A DNA stretch of 64,000 bases from G963691885 sp963691885 (GCA_963691885.1 OY829843.1:992001-1056000), one strand, 5' to 3'. Numbered from the stretch's first letter, positions 1 through 9,796 are shown. The notes: generated by a model not told the origin, from the letters alone. Translations and numbers: made by a program.

Positions 1-136
1 AGAGACCGGCCGCATCCACAGCAAGCTTCACAGCGGGAACCGCTGCTTCTTCAAAAGCTGCCGCACTGCTATGATCGATAGAACCGCTCGCGCTGACGAC
101 GACACCATTATCGCGAACATCTGTCGAAACCTGCAT
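1..136 (-). CDS. STAS-domain protein (anti-sigma factor antagonist type), partial
   Basis: The reverse strand reads from an ATG at 136 and stays open to the window edge, giving an N-terminus MQVSTDVRDNGVVVSASGSI followed by DHSSAAAFEEAVPAV. The beta strand ending in a GxID-like turn and then a helix is the start of a STAS domain as found in SpoIIAA-like anti-anti-sigma factors. A GGGGAA ribosome site lies six bases before the ATG, which decides this start over an in-frame GTG two codons upstream. The C-terminal half, including the phosphorylatable serine region, is outside the window. Such proteins bind serine kinases/anti-sigma factors in partner-switching; the partner here is unknown. It lies downstream of the EAL gene on the same strand. 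The AT-rich gap between them (about 200-270, with TTAATAAA twice) may hold its promoter. Confidence 0.6.
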   Translation of the reverse strand, partial: MQVSTDVRDNGVVVSASGSIDHSSAAAFEEAAVPAVKLAVDAAGL

Positions 137-290
137 TTCCACTTCCCCGTTATCATAACGCCCATGGCGATGTCCCGGCGCATCACCTCATCGGCTAGAC
201 TAGCAACGTCTTTTGTCTTGGGAAACCAGTATATTAATAAAGTGTTAATAAAAGGACTAAGTTCACAATTAAGCCTGCGTGCAAGGGTTG

Positions 291-1985
291 TTACCCCCAG
301 CTCTCCGTAAACCCTTTGCGTTTAAGGTTCAGCCGGGTGACGCTGGTTGAAGCTTCTGCGTCCCGGCCCGGAAAGTGATGTCCACTGATCTCTGTTGCCG
401 TGCATTCCGCCAATGGGACAGGCTTTCCATACAGAAAACCTTGCGCCTGGGCGATGCCCAATTGCTGCAAAGCCTTTGCCTGAGGTTCCTCTTCGACATA
501 TTCAGCGACAGTTACAATTCCCAGGTTTCGACAAAGATCAGCCAGGGCCTTGATCATGAAGTAATCGCGGGAATCCTGCAGCATGCGGGCGATATAGACG
601 CCGTCAATCTTGACGCAATCGACATTCAAGGCGTGGAGGTAGGGGAAGGAGGCCGCCCCGGCCCCAAAATCATCCAGACAAATTGTGATCCCCTGGGCCC
701 GCAGGGAATCCACCGCATGACGCACTGGTTCGAGGTTCTCGATCTTTGCCGATTCCGTGATTTCTAGAACAAGGCGGCCATGAGCGTTCGGTTCTGCCCG
801 ATAGAGCGATTCGATTTGTTCTACGAACCGTTCCGACTGGATGGAGAGGCCCGATACATTCACTGACAAGCCCACTGAACGGTCAAGCGTGGGGGTATTC
901 AATATATCAAAGGCCGTATCCATTACCGCCCGATCGAGGTCCAGAACCAGGGCCACGTCTTCGGCAAATGTAATCAACTCATAAGGCGACTTATTGGGCT
1001 CAAACCGGCAAAGGCTCTCATAATGCGCGATACGACCGGTTTGCAGATCCACAATTGGCTGCAGGTGCAGATCAAATTCCCGATGACTGACACGATTGGC
1101 CAACCATTCCATCCGATCGGTGGTCTCTGCCAGGCTGGACTTCATCAGTGAGCCCATGTCGCGCTTGTCGGCGATCTGCAGGTTTTCGATGCAAAGATCG
1201 TCAATCACCCGTTTCATGACCTGCTTTGCCCGATCCCCGTCCGTACCAAGTTCCACAGTGCTGATGGTCTCAGATTGAATTTCTGTATCAGCAAGATTTG
1301 GGTGCACTGCACGGGCAAGATCGGCCAATTGATCAACGATGTATTCCGCATCGCTGTCGATTGCGTGCAGCAAGCCGTAGTTTCCATCGCCGAAACTGGC
1401 CGCACCGCGTTGAGGCAGCGCATTTGCACAGAGCAATGCACCAACGGCGTGGTCCAACTCGTTCTGGATTGCGGCCCGATCAGGCTCCTGCGCAATCCCT
1501 TCCACATCCAGACTGATCATGGTGATCGCCGCTTCGCGGTCCAGATCCTTGGCAATGCTGCTCGTTATGTCCAGAAACGCGTCCTTGCCCCCTTCGGAAA
1601 ACGGCCTGTCCAGGGATTGCCTGCGACTGAGAGAAACGAAGATATCTGACTGTGTCTGGGGTAACCGGCAAAGGCTTAAATCGACCGGTCGTTCGGTTGC
1701 TGTCCGCATTTGGACAGGTCCTCTTCGACCAACCAGTGTTTTAGCTTGGATGAGGGTATTCAATGTCGGTTGATAGATCGGGTCGAAATAATCTGCAATC
1801 GTAGCACCGAGCAGCTCGGCAGGCTTAACCCCAAGAATTGTGTTGCAGGCACCGGTCACGAAACTGATCGTTCCAGACGGAGAAACCTGAATCAGCAGGT
1901 CTGCACCAGCAAAGGCAAAACCAACAAAACGATCCCTTTCGTTCTGTTTCTCTCGACTAACCTCTGTCGGCGGCGTGACTGACAC
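291..1985 (-). CDS. PAS - degenerate GGDEF - EAL cyclic-di-GMP phosphodiesterase
   Basis: 564-residue cytoplasmic signalling protein with no membrane segment. An N-terminal PAS domain (about residues 25-125) is followed by a GGDEF-like linker without a recognisable GG[D/E]EF active site (about 135-285) and a complete EAL domain (about 300-545). The catalytic signature is present: ESLCR in place of ExLxR, the Asn in VNVSG, Glu in LEITES, the DDFGAG metal motif, Lys in VKIDG, Glu in AEYVE and Gln in the C-terminal QAQGFLYGKP motif. It should therefore hydrolyse c-di-GMP to pGpG. The PAS domain probably gates activity, but its ligand cannot be told from sequence. The lost GGDEF motif argues against cyclase activity. 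Ends in TAA. Confidence 0.88.
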   Translation of the reverse strand: MSVTPPTEVSREKQNERDRFVGFAFAGADLLIQVSPSGTISFVTGACNTILGVKPAELLGATIADYFDPIYQPTLNTLIQAKTLVGRRGPVQMRTATERPVDLSLCRLPQTQSDIFVSLSRRQSLDRPFSEGGKDAFLDITSSIAKDLDREAAITMISLDVEGIAQEPDRAAIQNELDHAVGALLCANALPQRGAASFGDGNYGLLHAIDSDAEYIVDQLADLARAVHPNLADTEIQSETISTVELGTDGDRAKQVMKRVIDDLCIENLQIADKRDMGSLMKSSLAETTDRMEWLANRVSHREFDLHLQPIVDLQTGRIAHYESLCRFEPNKSPYELITFAEDVALVLDLDRAVMDTAFDILNTPTLDRSVGLSVNVSGLSIQSERFVEQIESLYRAEPNAHGRLVLEITESAKIENLEPVRHAVDSLRAQGITICLDDFGAGAASFPYLHALNVDCVKIDGVYIARMLQDSRDYFMIKALADLCRNLGIVTVAEYVEEEPQAKALQQLGIAQAQGFLYGKPVPLAECTATEISGHHFPGRDAEASTSVTRLNLKRKGFTESWG

Positions 1986-2162
1986 AATCGGACCCTATCA
2001 GTTTGACCATCTTTGTCGTTGTTCTGACCAGGTTCCGCGCATCCCCATTTACGACGGCAACCGAGTAGATGTCCTACTGACGCTACTTTATTATCAATTT
2101 CTTAACAAATAGCGAATGAATTACTGTTAGAACCCCTCAAACCATGGTCCCAAAAGCCACGG

Positions 2163-3014
2163 TCAGGTCGCGATGTTCAGGGTCCAGTCATAGAAGTCGT
2201 CGTCTATCCGCTTTGCGTTCATTAAGGCGCTCGCGCGCTCCGGTACTGCAAAAGCCGCAATATGATCCAGAACGGCTCGGTCGGTTCCTCCAAAATCAAC
2301 TTTGAACCATTCGAAAATCGACGACACGCGGATCTTTCCAGGGTCATCTGCGTCGATCATTGCGCCACGCTCGCTATTTGCAAATGCGATTGCATTTTGG
2401 TTCAGGTCTTCTTCCAGGTCTTTTGCCTCAAACGCCCTGGGCATCAGCATTGGACAGCCAAGGGCGGCGCAATTGACCGCGTAATGAATTCTTGGGTCCT
2501 GCCAGATCGGGCGCAGAATACGATGCTCAATATCATCCAGGGACAGCATCTCTCCTTCAACGGCCAGAAGTTTTTTACCCCAGGGCCCATTACTGAAGAA
2601 ACCCGGCGATATATCGACATCACGGATGGAACGAACCGGGAAATGGTTCAAAATAACCTTTACGGTCAATGCGTTGTAAAGATTTATCCAGAATGCCATT
2701 TGTTCTGGCTTGCTGAACTGTCTGATTTGCACAGCTGCAAGTTGGTCCAGATAAGTGTCCAGCAGTGCCCTGTCCGATCCGGAAACGCCGTCATAGCGGA
2801 TTAAGGTCGGATCCAGATTGTTAATCTCGACATTACGACTGAGAAATGTATCCCAGGAACTGTGATCAATCCCGTCTGGATTCCCCGGGTTATCGACCTG
2901 CCAGAAGGCCCAGAGATCCGGTTTCGGAGCGGCAAAAGCCGGAGCGGGTGATAGAACAGCCGCACCCGTTGCAGCGCCCGCAAGGGCCAAAACATTCCGT
3001 CGGTTCATCTTCAT
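2163..3014 (-). CDS. DUF547 family exported protein
   Basis: 283 residues. The N-terminus NRRNVLALAGAATGAAV followed by an AFAA cleavage site looks like a twin-arginine-type signal peptide, though the consensus after RR is relaxed. The mature part matches DUF547: KPEQMAFWINLYNALTVKVI, the NGPWGKK block, LSLDDIEHRILRP, and RIHYAVNCAALGCP with paired cysteines. DUF547 proteins have a papain-like/transglutaminase-related fold, but the biochemical role is unknown. The conserved Cys-Pro stretch and histidines are intact. It is a single gene, divergent from the DUF427 gene, ending in TGA. Confidence 0.85.
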   Translation of the reverse strand: MKMNRRNVLALAGAATGAAVLSPAPAFAAPKPDLWAFWQVDNPGNPDGIDHSSWDTFLSRNVEINNLDPTLIRYDGVSGSDRALLDTYLDQLAAVQIRQFSKPEQMAFWINLYNALTVKVILNHFPVRSIRDVDISPGFFSNGPWGKKLLAVEGEMLSLDDIEHRILRPIWQDPRIHYAVNCAALGCPMLMPRAFEAKDLEEDLNQNAIAFANSERGAMIDADDPGKIRVSSIFEWFKVDFGGTDRAVLDHIAAFAVPERASALMNAKRIDDDFYDWTLNIAT

Positions 3015-3297
3015 CGTTGAAAACCTGTCAATTTATTCAATCCTGTTTGCAGTAAATCAGCCTGCTTGTTTCAAATAGGCTGATACATCACCGGAGAAAC
3101 TCAACCGTGATCACAAACACGCGAGAGCGCAGCGTTTCCCCTGACAATTTCTGACACCAAGGGCCATACTGAAGCGCCGACACCAAGGCTCGGCAAGCAA
3201 AGAGCCTTGCGAGATCTATTAAGCGGCAACATATAGCAGGGTCAGGGCGTGAGTATCCCTGTCGCGCGCCAACTCGCTGATCATACAAGGAAACATC

Positions 3298-3702
3298 ATG
3301 AATTCGGATGCAGATCCCAGACAAGTCGATCATCCCGCGCTGGCGGATGCCGTCCGCAATCCAGACAACCCGCTTCATTTGATGGTCCTTAAACCCGTCA
3401 AGGCGGTGGTTCGGGTTCATTTTAAGGACCAACTGATTGCCGAAACATCAGACGCCCTGCGCGTGATGGAGATTGGCAAGAGTGTCTACGACCCGATGGT
3501 TTACGTTCCTGAAAAAGATCTGAAAACAGTGCTGGCCCCTGTTGATCGCAAAACGACCTGTCCCCTCAAAGGCGAGGCACGGTACCTTGCGCTGGACAAG
3601 GAAGAACTGGGTTGGACTTACGAGACCTATGATTTTGCCCAGGCGCTTACCGGATTTGTCGGTTTCTGGCCAAACAAGGTGCGGGTAGCGGAAGGCGCCT
3701 AA
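3298..3702 (+). CDS. DUF427 domain protein
   Basis: 134 residues, a small single-domain cytoplasmic protein. The family pattern is visible: an N-terminal beta strand with VVRVHFKDQLIAETSDALRV, the YDPMVYVPEKDL block, the TTCPLKGEARY motif and a C-terminal GFVGFWPNKVRV. DUF427 is a compact beta-rich fold of unknown activity, usually encoded in small operons. The stop codon TAA is followed one base later by the DUF1684 start, so the two are almost certainly co-transcribed. The ATG follows an AAGGAAAC ribosome site. Confidence 0.85.
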   Translation: MNSDADPRQVDHPALADAVRNPDNPLHLMVLKPVKAVVRVHFKDQLIAETSDALRVMEIGKSVYDPMVYVPEKDLKTVLAPVDRKTTCPLKGEARYLALDKEELGWTYETYDFAQALTGFVGFWPNKVRVAEGA

Positions 3703-3703
3703 G

Positions 3704-4321
3704 ATGTTTAACGGTCCGGATGGCTATGCGCTGGCCGATTGGCGGCGTCGCATTAACGATCTCTATGCTGATATTCGCGCAGCCGGTTCCGCGAAGGCCG
3801 GATGGGATCTGTGGCTGAGCACACGATCCACCCTATTTCGCGATCATCCCATGTCGCCGCTATCCCTCACCCAGCGCGAGGGTTTCACCACAATCCCCGT
3901 TTTCGACTATGATCCCGGCATGCGATTTACTGTCGATTTGACCGAAGTGAAGGGCGAAACAGTCAGCCTCGATCTGGGGCAAGATGGTCGAATTTCGTAT
4001 CGGCAAATCGCAAAGACGGACGGGCTTTCGCCCAAACTGGGCCGCGAACTTGCAGTATATTGGGTCCAGGGGTACGGCGGCGGTCTGTTCATCCCGTTCA
4101 AGGATGGCACATCAAGATCAGAAACCTATGGCGGAGGCCGGTATCTGGTTGACGCAATCAATGGGTCTGATCTGGGCCCGTGCCGTGACGGTCGTCTGAT
4201 CCTTGATTTCAACTTTGCCTATAACCCGTCCTGCGCCCTGAACGACAATTACGTCTGCCCATTGGCACCGGAAGAGAACACGCTGCCTGTCCCCATCCGA
4301 GCGGGCGAGAAAATACTCTAA
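3704..4321 (+). CDS. DUF1684 family protein
   Basis: 205 residues. DUF1684 features are clear: an N-terminal helical WRRRINDLYADIR segment, a SPLSLTQREGF motif, then the C-terminal signature RYLVDAINGSDL, LDFNFAYNPSCALNDNYVCP and LPVPIRAGEK with two cysteines. The family is widespread in bacteria and has no proven function. It starts one base after the DUF427 stop and so is translationally linked to it. No signal peptide is seen. Confidence 0.85.
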   Translation: MFNGPDGYALADWRRRINDLYADIRAAGSAKAGWDLWLSTRSTLFRDHPMSPLSLTQREGFTTIPVFDYDPGMRFTVDLTEVKGETVSLDLGQDGRISYRQIAKTDGLSPKLGRELAVYWVQGYGGGLFIPFKDGTSRSETYGGGRYLVDAINGSDLGPCRDGRLILDFNFAYNPSCALNDNYVCPLAPEENTLPVPIRAGEKIL

Positions 4322-4394
4322 ACCAACGCTACTTTTGCATCTGTCTGACACCTGCTACCGTCAACAAAAACCGACATATTTGGAGGATAAGCAG

Positions 4395-4916
4395 ATGCAA
4401 GAGACCCTCGTCATTACCTTCATTGCAACAGATCGACCCGGCATCGTCGGCCAGATTTCAAACAATGTGAATGACCATCAGGGCAATTGGCTGGAAAGCC
4501 GTATGGTGCATCTGGCGGAAAAATTCTCTGGAATTATCACGGTGCAGGTTCCGCGTGGGGAAAGCGCAGCGGTTGAAGAGGGATTGAACGCCTTGGCCCA
4601 GGGCGATTTCCATCTGCTGGTCGAAAATATCGGCAGGGAAAGTAAACTGACCGGCCGTCTCCTCCATCTTGACTTGGTGGGGCCGGACCATCCCGGAATC
4701 GTGCGGGACATTACGGACTGCCTTGTTAAATTCGGCGCCAGCGTCGAAGAACTGGAAACCGAACTCAAAGGCGCCCCGTTCGCAGGCGGCAAATTGTTCG
4801 AGGCCCGCGGCACAATCCGGATACCGGACTCTACAAATGAAACGGCCCTGACAGAGGCACTCGAAGACCTGGCCAACGCGTTAATGGTGGACCTCACCTT
4901 CGGGTCGGAAGACTGA
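4395..4916 (+). CDS. Tandem ACT-domain protein, GcvR-like regulator
   Basis: 173 residues from the ATG at 4395, chosen because GGAGG sits at 4382-4386 with ideal spacing; the frame is open further upstream but without a better site. Two ACT domains are visible: TFIATDRPGIVGQISNNVND near the N-terminus and LDLVGPDHPGIVRDITDCLV from about residue 92. Each carries the DRPG/DHPG turn typical of ligand-binding ACT domains. This is the architecture of the glycine cleavage repressor GcvR. No glycine-cleavage genes are in the window, so the regulatory target is not supported. Monocistronic, ends TGA. Confidence 0.8.
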   Translation: MQETLVITFIATDRPGIVGQISNNVNDHQGNWLESRMVHLAEKFSGIITVQVPRGESAAVEEGLNALAQGDFHLLVENIGRESKLTGRLLHLDLVGPDHPGIVRDITDCLVKFGASVEELETELKGAPFAGGKLFEARGTIRIPDSTNETALTEALEDLANALMVDLTFGSED

Positions 4917-5039
4917 CACGGCGAAACGGCCTTACCGTCTGAAAAAGACTGAGATGTGCAAACAGCCCGGCGTTTGAACGGCTTAATTGTTTTTAAAATT
5001 TAGATATTCCGAATACACTGATGTTGTGCCTAAACAAAC

Positions 5040-7292
5040 GTGATCAGCGCGGAACCATCTGATTTGCAATCACTCCAAAAGTCTGGACGGCTGGTCCTAT
5101 CCCTGTGTTTGACAGTGGGTTTGTTCCTCTATGCATTCCAGACCGTCGAAATCTCAGACCTGACAGCGCGATACACAAACTTGTCATGGCCCTTTGTTGG
5201 TGCCGGGATCGCGGCGATCATCGCAAATATTTTTATGGGCACCGTTCGTTTTCATAAGATGATCGGCTTCTTCAGTGCCCTGAATGTGCCGTTCACAAGA
5301 ACCCTTAAGGCCAATATCGCGGGACTGGCTTCCAGTCTTTTCCTGATCAATATCGTCGGATCAATACTCGGGCGTTACGCATTGCTCAGGAAGATGAATG
5401 TCTCTGTCGCCGCGATTACAGCGATAGTCACAGCAGAACGGGCCCTTCTTGTTGTCATCGGTGGCTCACTTTTCGTTCTGGGGTGGAGCGCCCTATTGGG
5501 CTTTGACGCCCTGTTTCAAGCCATGCGCGAGATGGCCCTTCTGGAAGCAGCGCTCGCGCTGACCCTGTGCCTGGCCGCGGTATTCACAGTCTTTCGTTGG
5601 AAGCACGAGATTCGGGTTCTGACAGTGGCTCTGTCCTGGGATGTTATCGGGAAGACACTGGGGCTCGCCGTTCTGACCCTTCTCGCCCTCGCCGCAATGA
5701 TGGCCACCTTTGTATTCTGCGCCCTTGCAATCGGTATTGAGGATGTAAACCTTGTCCGCCTTGCCGCTATTGCGGCGATTGTCGTGTTTGTAAGTGGCCT
5801 TCCAATCAGCATCAATGGCTGGGGTGTCAGAGAGGTCACGTCGATTTTCGTATTCGGTGAGATTGGTGTCCCCGCAACTGACGCTTTGGCGCTCTCCGTC
5901 CTTGTTGGAATCATATCAACATTTACTGTGATATGCCTTTTGCCATTTGCACTCTCAAAGCCCAAACAGCAAGAACCGGTGCAAGATCAACCATCGCTTT
6001 CCCGCCCGACTGCCCCATCGGATCGGTCTTCGGGTGGTTATTTTCATGCCAGGCAATTCGACTCAAACTTTCTATTGGTACTGGGTGTATCGGCCTCCCT
6101 ATTTATCTTTGTGACGCTTCATATTCCGATCGGCGATTCTTTGATCGCAATCAACTTCGCCGATCCAATTGCCATAATCGCTCTTTCCCTCGCCGTCCTA
6201 ACAGCGGTGATTCAGCGCCGCCTGCCCTTTCGGGTTCCCAGGTTGTTCCTTGCCTGGCTGGGCATGTTAAGTGCTGTTCTTGTTTTTGGCTTCGTCAATG
6301 GATGGGCCCGTTTCGGTATTACCGACTGGGCTTTGAGCAACAGGTTGATGGGTTGGGGTGTGTTGTTGGGCTATACAACCCTCGGCGCAATGGTAGTGAC
6401 CCATTGGGGACGACACGGGCTCCGACGCTTATGCGAGACCATCCTGACAACCGCAGCGATTATTGTACTGTTCGATCTCATTCACCGTGAAGCGGCCCTC
6501 CATATCGCGTCTCTTGACACAATCGCATCAAATTTCGAGGGTTTTTCGACCAACCGTAACGCCTTCGCCTTTCAACTTCTCATCGTGCTCGGGATCGGGT
6601 TGGCCTATAGCCGCCTCTTCGCCAGATCAAGCACCACCTGGGGTTATGAGGTGCTCCTCGGCCTCGTGATGATCGGGGTATGGCGCACTTATTCAAACAC
6701 CGGCATGGTCACAGGCATCGCTCTGATCGCCGTTCTATCGGCGCTGCGCCTGGTCGATCTTCGGATCGCGATCAAAGCCGTGACTCTAGCGGTTCTCGGC
6801 ATCGCCTTGATTGCGTATGGGATTCCCGTGGCGAGAGATTTCCTGGCAGACGATCAACCGGCTGCGACGCTGGCCGTATCAAATCTCTTCAGAGAAGGGC
6901 AACAATTTGAGCGTTGGTTGACCCTTGAAGGCGGTTGGGAAATGTGGCTATCCAACCCGGTCTTCGGTTCCGGGCTTGGTGCGTTCTACCGCCTTGGTGT
7001 TGGTGAGCACGGCGGAAATATTGTCATCCACTCGACACCTCTCTGGATATTGGCCGAATTCGGCCTTGTAGGAATCATTTTTGCTGTCATAATTCCAACT
7101 TTAGTTTTAGGTAAATTTCTGCTAGAACTCCCTGCACGGGTCTCCATACCTACTGTGATTGGAATATCAGTATGCTTCGTTTTCGCAGTATTCGGATTGC
7201 TGCATGATATCGCCTTCCAGCGCCTTTACTGGTTTACGCTGGGGGCAATTGCAGCAGCATACTTTTACCAAACCCCTTCAAAGACCCGATGA
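5040..7292 (+). CDS. Fusion of LPG-synthase-TM flippase-like domain and O-antigen ligase/polymerase-like domain
   Basis: 750 residues, polytopic inner-membrane protein. Residues about 15-310 resemble the UPF0104/LPG_synthase_TM domain (AglD/MprF N-terminal type), with the conserved GRYALLRK and SINGWGVREVTS motifs. A hydrophilic linker of about 30 residues follows. Residues about 335-745 form a second multispanning unit with Wzy/WaaL features: STNRNAFAFQLL, a cytoplasmic Arg-rich loop, and the late periplasmic GSGLGAFYRLG...HSTPLWILAEFGLVG motif. The first half could move or gate a polyprenol-linked glycan and the second ligate or polymerise it. The start codon is GTG with no strong ribosome site, so the N-terminus is uncertain. 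It precedes a GT2 and a GT-C-like gene on the same strand. Confidence 0.75.
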   Translation: MISAEPSDLQSLQKSGRLVLSLCLTVGLFLYAFQTVEISDLTARYTNLSWPFVGAGIAAIIANIFMGTVRFHKMIGFFSALNVPFTRTLKANIAGLASSLFLINIVGSILGRYALLRKMNVSVAAITAIVTAERALLVVIGGSLFVLGWSALLGFDALFQAMREMALLEAALALTLCLAAVFTVFRWKHEIRVLTVALSWDVIGKTLGLAVLTLLALAAMMATFVFCALAIGIEDVNLVRLAAIAAIVVFVSGLPISINGWGVREVTSIFVFGEIGVPATDALALSVLVGIISTFTVICLLPFALSKPKQQEPVQDQPSLSRPTAPSDRSSGGYFHARQFDSNFLLVLGVSASLFIFVTLHIPIGDSLIAINFADPIAIIALSLAVLTAVIQRRLPFRVPRLFLAWLGMLSAVLVFGFVNGWARFGITDWALSNRLMGWGVLLGYTTLGAMVVTHWGRHGLRRLCETILTTAAIIVLFDLIHREAALHIASLDTIASNFEGFSTNRNAFAFQLLIVLGIGLAYSRLFARSSTTWGYEVLLGLVMIGVWRTYSNTGMVTGIALIAVLSALRLVDLRIAIKAVTLAVLGIALIAYGIPVARDFLADDQPAATLAVSNLFREGQQFERWLTLEGGWEMWLSNPVFGSGLGAFYRLGVGEHGGNIVIHSTPLWILAEFGLVGIIFAVIIPTLVLGKFLLELPARVSIPTVIGISVCFVFAVFGLLHDIAFQRLYWFTLGAIAAAYFYQTPSKTR

Positions 7293-7330
7293 AGGTGACA
7301 ATACCAAAATAAAAACCATGAGTATAACCC

Positions 7331-8311
7331 TTGAAGAACAAAGACGCCTATCCTCCCAAAATCAGCATTGTTATTCCGATTTACAACGAGGCGGAGGCGT
7401 TGAGAACCGTTGTTGCTGCTCTCCAAGACGTCCTGGACGAGGTCGATATTTCCTATGAATTACTTTGCGTAGACGATGGGTCAACGGATGATAGCCTGGA
7501 AAAGCTCATAGCCGCGCAGACCGAGTGCAACGAACTTCAGATCATCGAACTATCAAGGAATTTTGGAAAAGAAGCTGCCCTCTCAGCAGGCCTGGATCAC
7601 GCGCGGGGTGATGCTGTCATCCCCTTTGATGCGGACATGCAGGATCCGCCAGATCTCATCCCGAAAATGATAGAACAATGGAAAGCGGGATTTGACGTCG
7701 TTCTGGCCAGGCGCAGGAACCGATCCTCGGACACATGGCTGAAACGGGCAACCGCCTGGGCCTTTTATCGAACCCATAATGTTCTTGCCGATGTCACGAT
7801 CCCCGCAGATGTGGGAGATTTTCGGTTGATGGACAGAAAAGTGGTCGAAGCTGTCCGGAGCATGCCGGAACAGCGCCGGTTCATGAAAGGCATTTTTGCC
7901 TGGGTGGGTTTCCGCACCACCATTCTGGACTATGAGCGCAGAGAACGACACGCAGGTAAAAGCAGCTGGCCGTTTTGGCAATTATGGAACCTCGCGCTGG
8001 AGGGGATCACGTCTTTCTCCATGCTGCCCCTACGCCTCTGGTCCTATGTCGGTTTGTTCATTGCTGTTCTGTCTTTCATCTATGGATCCGCCATCGTTAT
8101 TCGCACTTTCGTCTACGGCGTCGATGTTCCCGGTTACGCGTCCGTGTTCTCCGCGGTGCTTTTTCTGGGGGGGCTACAATTGCTCTGCCTGGGACTGCTG
8201 GGGGAATATGTCGGGCGCATCTATGGTGAAGTAAAGCGACGGCCGGTCTATGTGGTGAGGCGCCAATATGACCCCGAGAGCCTGAAACCGCCGCCGAGCC
8301 CGCTGGAATGA
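7331..8311 (+). CDS. GT2 polyprenyl-phosphate glycosyltransferase (GtrB/ArnC type)
   Basis: 326 residues. An N-terminal GT-A domain carries ISIVIPIYNE, the LLCVDDGSTDD nucleotide-binding motif, ELSRNFGKEAALSAGLDHA and the DADMQDPP metal motif, then a C-terminal pair of transmembrane helices (about 235-300) ending in GLLGEYVGRIYGEVKRRP. This is the signature of enzymes that load a sugar from a nucleotide donor onto undecaprenyl or related phosphate at the cytoplasmic face. It starts with TTG 38 bases after the previous gene. No ATG exists in frame before the conserved block. Its end overlaps the next gene by ATGA. It is probably the sugar-lipid donor synthase for the membrane protein that follows. 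Confidence 0.88.
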   Translation: MKNKDAYPPKISIVIPIYNEAEALRTVVAALQDVLDEVDISYELLCVDDGSTDDSLEKLIAAQTECNELQIIELSRNFGKEAALSAGLDHARGDAVIPFDADMQDPPDLIPKMIEQWKAGFDVVLARRRNRSSDTWLKRATAWAFYRTHNVLADVTIPADVGDFRLMDRKVVEAVRSMPEQRRFMKGIFAWVGFRTTILDYERRERHAGKSSWPFWQLWNLALEGITSFSMLPLRLWSYVGLFIAVLSFIYGSAIVIRTFVYGVDVPGYASVFSAVLFLGGLQLLCLGLLGEYVGRIYGEVKRRPVYVVRRQYDPESLKPPPSPLE

Positions 8312-9789
8312 GCGCAACTCAGACTTCCATGTATAAGATGGATCGATCCGGCCGAAACTGGTTGATCCTGACCCTGATACTTGCAGCGTCCAGCCGAATT
8401 CTGGCTCTCACTTTTTACGATGTCCCGGGCTTCCCTGATTCCAATGGATACCGGACATATGCAGATATGATCCTGAATGATCCAGAATTCTGGGAAAAAA
8501 TCAACATTTCGGGATTAACGGTTACTGGTCTGCGCAGCATCGGATATCCGGGTTTACTCGCCATTGCGACAGGGGCATCGGGCGATGCGAGAGAAACAGC
8601 ACTGCAATTCATACAATGTCTTGCCTTTACACTCGCCTGCTGGCCCCTGTTTGCAGCCGCCAATGCTGTTCTGAAATCACCCGTTCAGGCATTTCTCACG
8701 GTGATGAGCATCACTTTCAGCTATGGTGTTGCTTTCGATCTGGCCATCTTGCCCGACGGTCTCTTCAAATCTGCCTGGATTGCCAGCGCCGCATTGGCAA
8801 TTCTTCTTGTAATGAAACCAGGTCCATATTTCCGGACCCGGCTCATCACCATCAGCAGCCTGTTCATTTTGATGGTCTCGCTTCGCGGCAATGGAAATCA
8901 TATGGCCCTGTTGCTGTTTCCACTCATCGGCTTGGCGGTTTTTGCCAATACAAAAGGTCTTACCAACCGGCTCTTCTGGTTGGGTATGGTCTTTATTCCC
9001 ATGTTTTTCTTTCAGGCCGGGATCAGCAGCTGGAATGAAAAGCGCGCCGGGACGTATTTTTATACCGCTGGCGGGGCACTGGCATTGATGCAGCCCGTAA
9101 CAAAAATGCAGGCACGGGATCCCGAGGTTGTTTCCGGCCCCGGTGAACTCCCGGCGTTGATGCGGGAGCTAAATCCTACCGCAGAATACGCCCCCCTATA
9201 CGCTGTAGTTGAGGCACTGAACAAACGCCATGGATATTCCCTGGTGGAAATCCAGTCACTCGCAACGTCCCTTTACCTTCAGAGTGTTGTTAACCACCCG
9301 GGCATCTTCTTTCAGATGTTTGTGCGGAACTTTGACGACAAGTTTGCACTGGGCCTTGTCAACCCGGCCCTTGGTTTCAACGAAGGGGATTATCTGATCA
9401 CCAATGACCGGGTGTTCCCCGGCTTTTCAAAGATTTTCAGGGGTGCACTATCCTTACCAAACCTGCTCTATGGCCTGACATATCTGGGCTTCGCGATCCT
9501 GTCCGTTTTGCTGACGGTATTCGCCCTCTTCATCACACCCTGTTTTGCTGTGAAACGCCTATACAGCGGACATGAGGACAGAAGTGATCATGAGACAGGC
9601 CGGCATAAAACCGTCTTTGCGGTCTGGATCAGTCTCTTCCTTGGGATCGCCTATTACTGCGCATTGTTCGTAGAGCTGCGCTACCTTGCGGCGTTTCAGC
9701 CCTTTGCCGCCATTCTCGGTCTCTATTGCGCAAACACGATGGTTTCATACTGGAGGGACCGCAGAACAGGGAAAAACAATTCAATCTAG
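8308..9789 (+). CDS. Polytopic membrane protein, probable GT-C-type glycosyltransferase
   Basis: 493 residues with about ten predicted transmembrane segments. After the first helix comes a luminal loop with VPGFPDSNGYRTYADMILND, the acidic position expected for the catalytic site of GT-C enzymes that use lipid-linked sugars (ArnT/PMT-like). A large non-membrane loop at about 250-370 precedes the last helices. No family-specific motif can be named with certainty. The ATGA overlap with the GT2 gene strongly suggests the two form a donor-synthase/transferase pair acting on a surface glycan or lipid. Ends in TAG, seven bases from the convergent chemotaxis gene. Confidence 0.6.
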   Translation: MSATQTSMYKMDRSGRNWLILTLILAASSRILALTFYDVPGFPDSNGYRTYADMILNDPEFWEKINISGLTVTGLRSIGYPGLLAIATGASGDARETALQFIQCLAFTLACWPLFAAANAVLKSPVQAFLTVMSITFSYGVAFDLAILPDGLFKSAWIASAALAILLVMKPGPYFRTRLITISSLFILMVSLRGNGNHMALLLFPLIGLAVFANTKGLTNRLFWLGMVFIPMFFFQAGISSWNEKRAGTYFYTAGGALALMQPVTKMQARDPEVVSGPGELPALMRELNPTAEYAPLYAVVEALNKRHGYSLVEIQSLATSLYLQSVVNHPGIFFQMFVRNFDDKFALGLVNPALGFNEGDYLITNDRVFPGFSKIFRGALSLPNLLYGLTYLGFAILSVLLTVFALFITPCFAVKRLYSGHEDRSDHETGRHKTVFAVWISLFLGIAYYCALFVELRYLAAFQPFAAILGLYCANTMVSYWRDRRTGKNNSI

Positions 9790-9796
9790 ACTTCAA

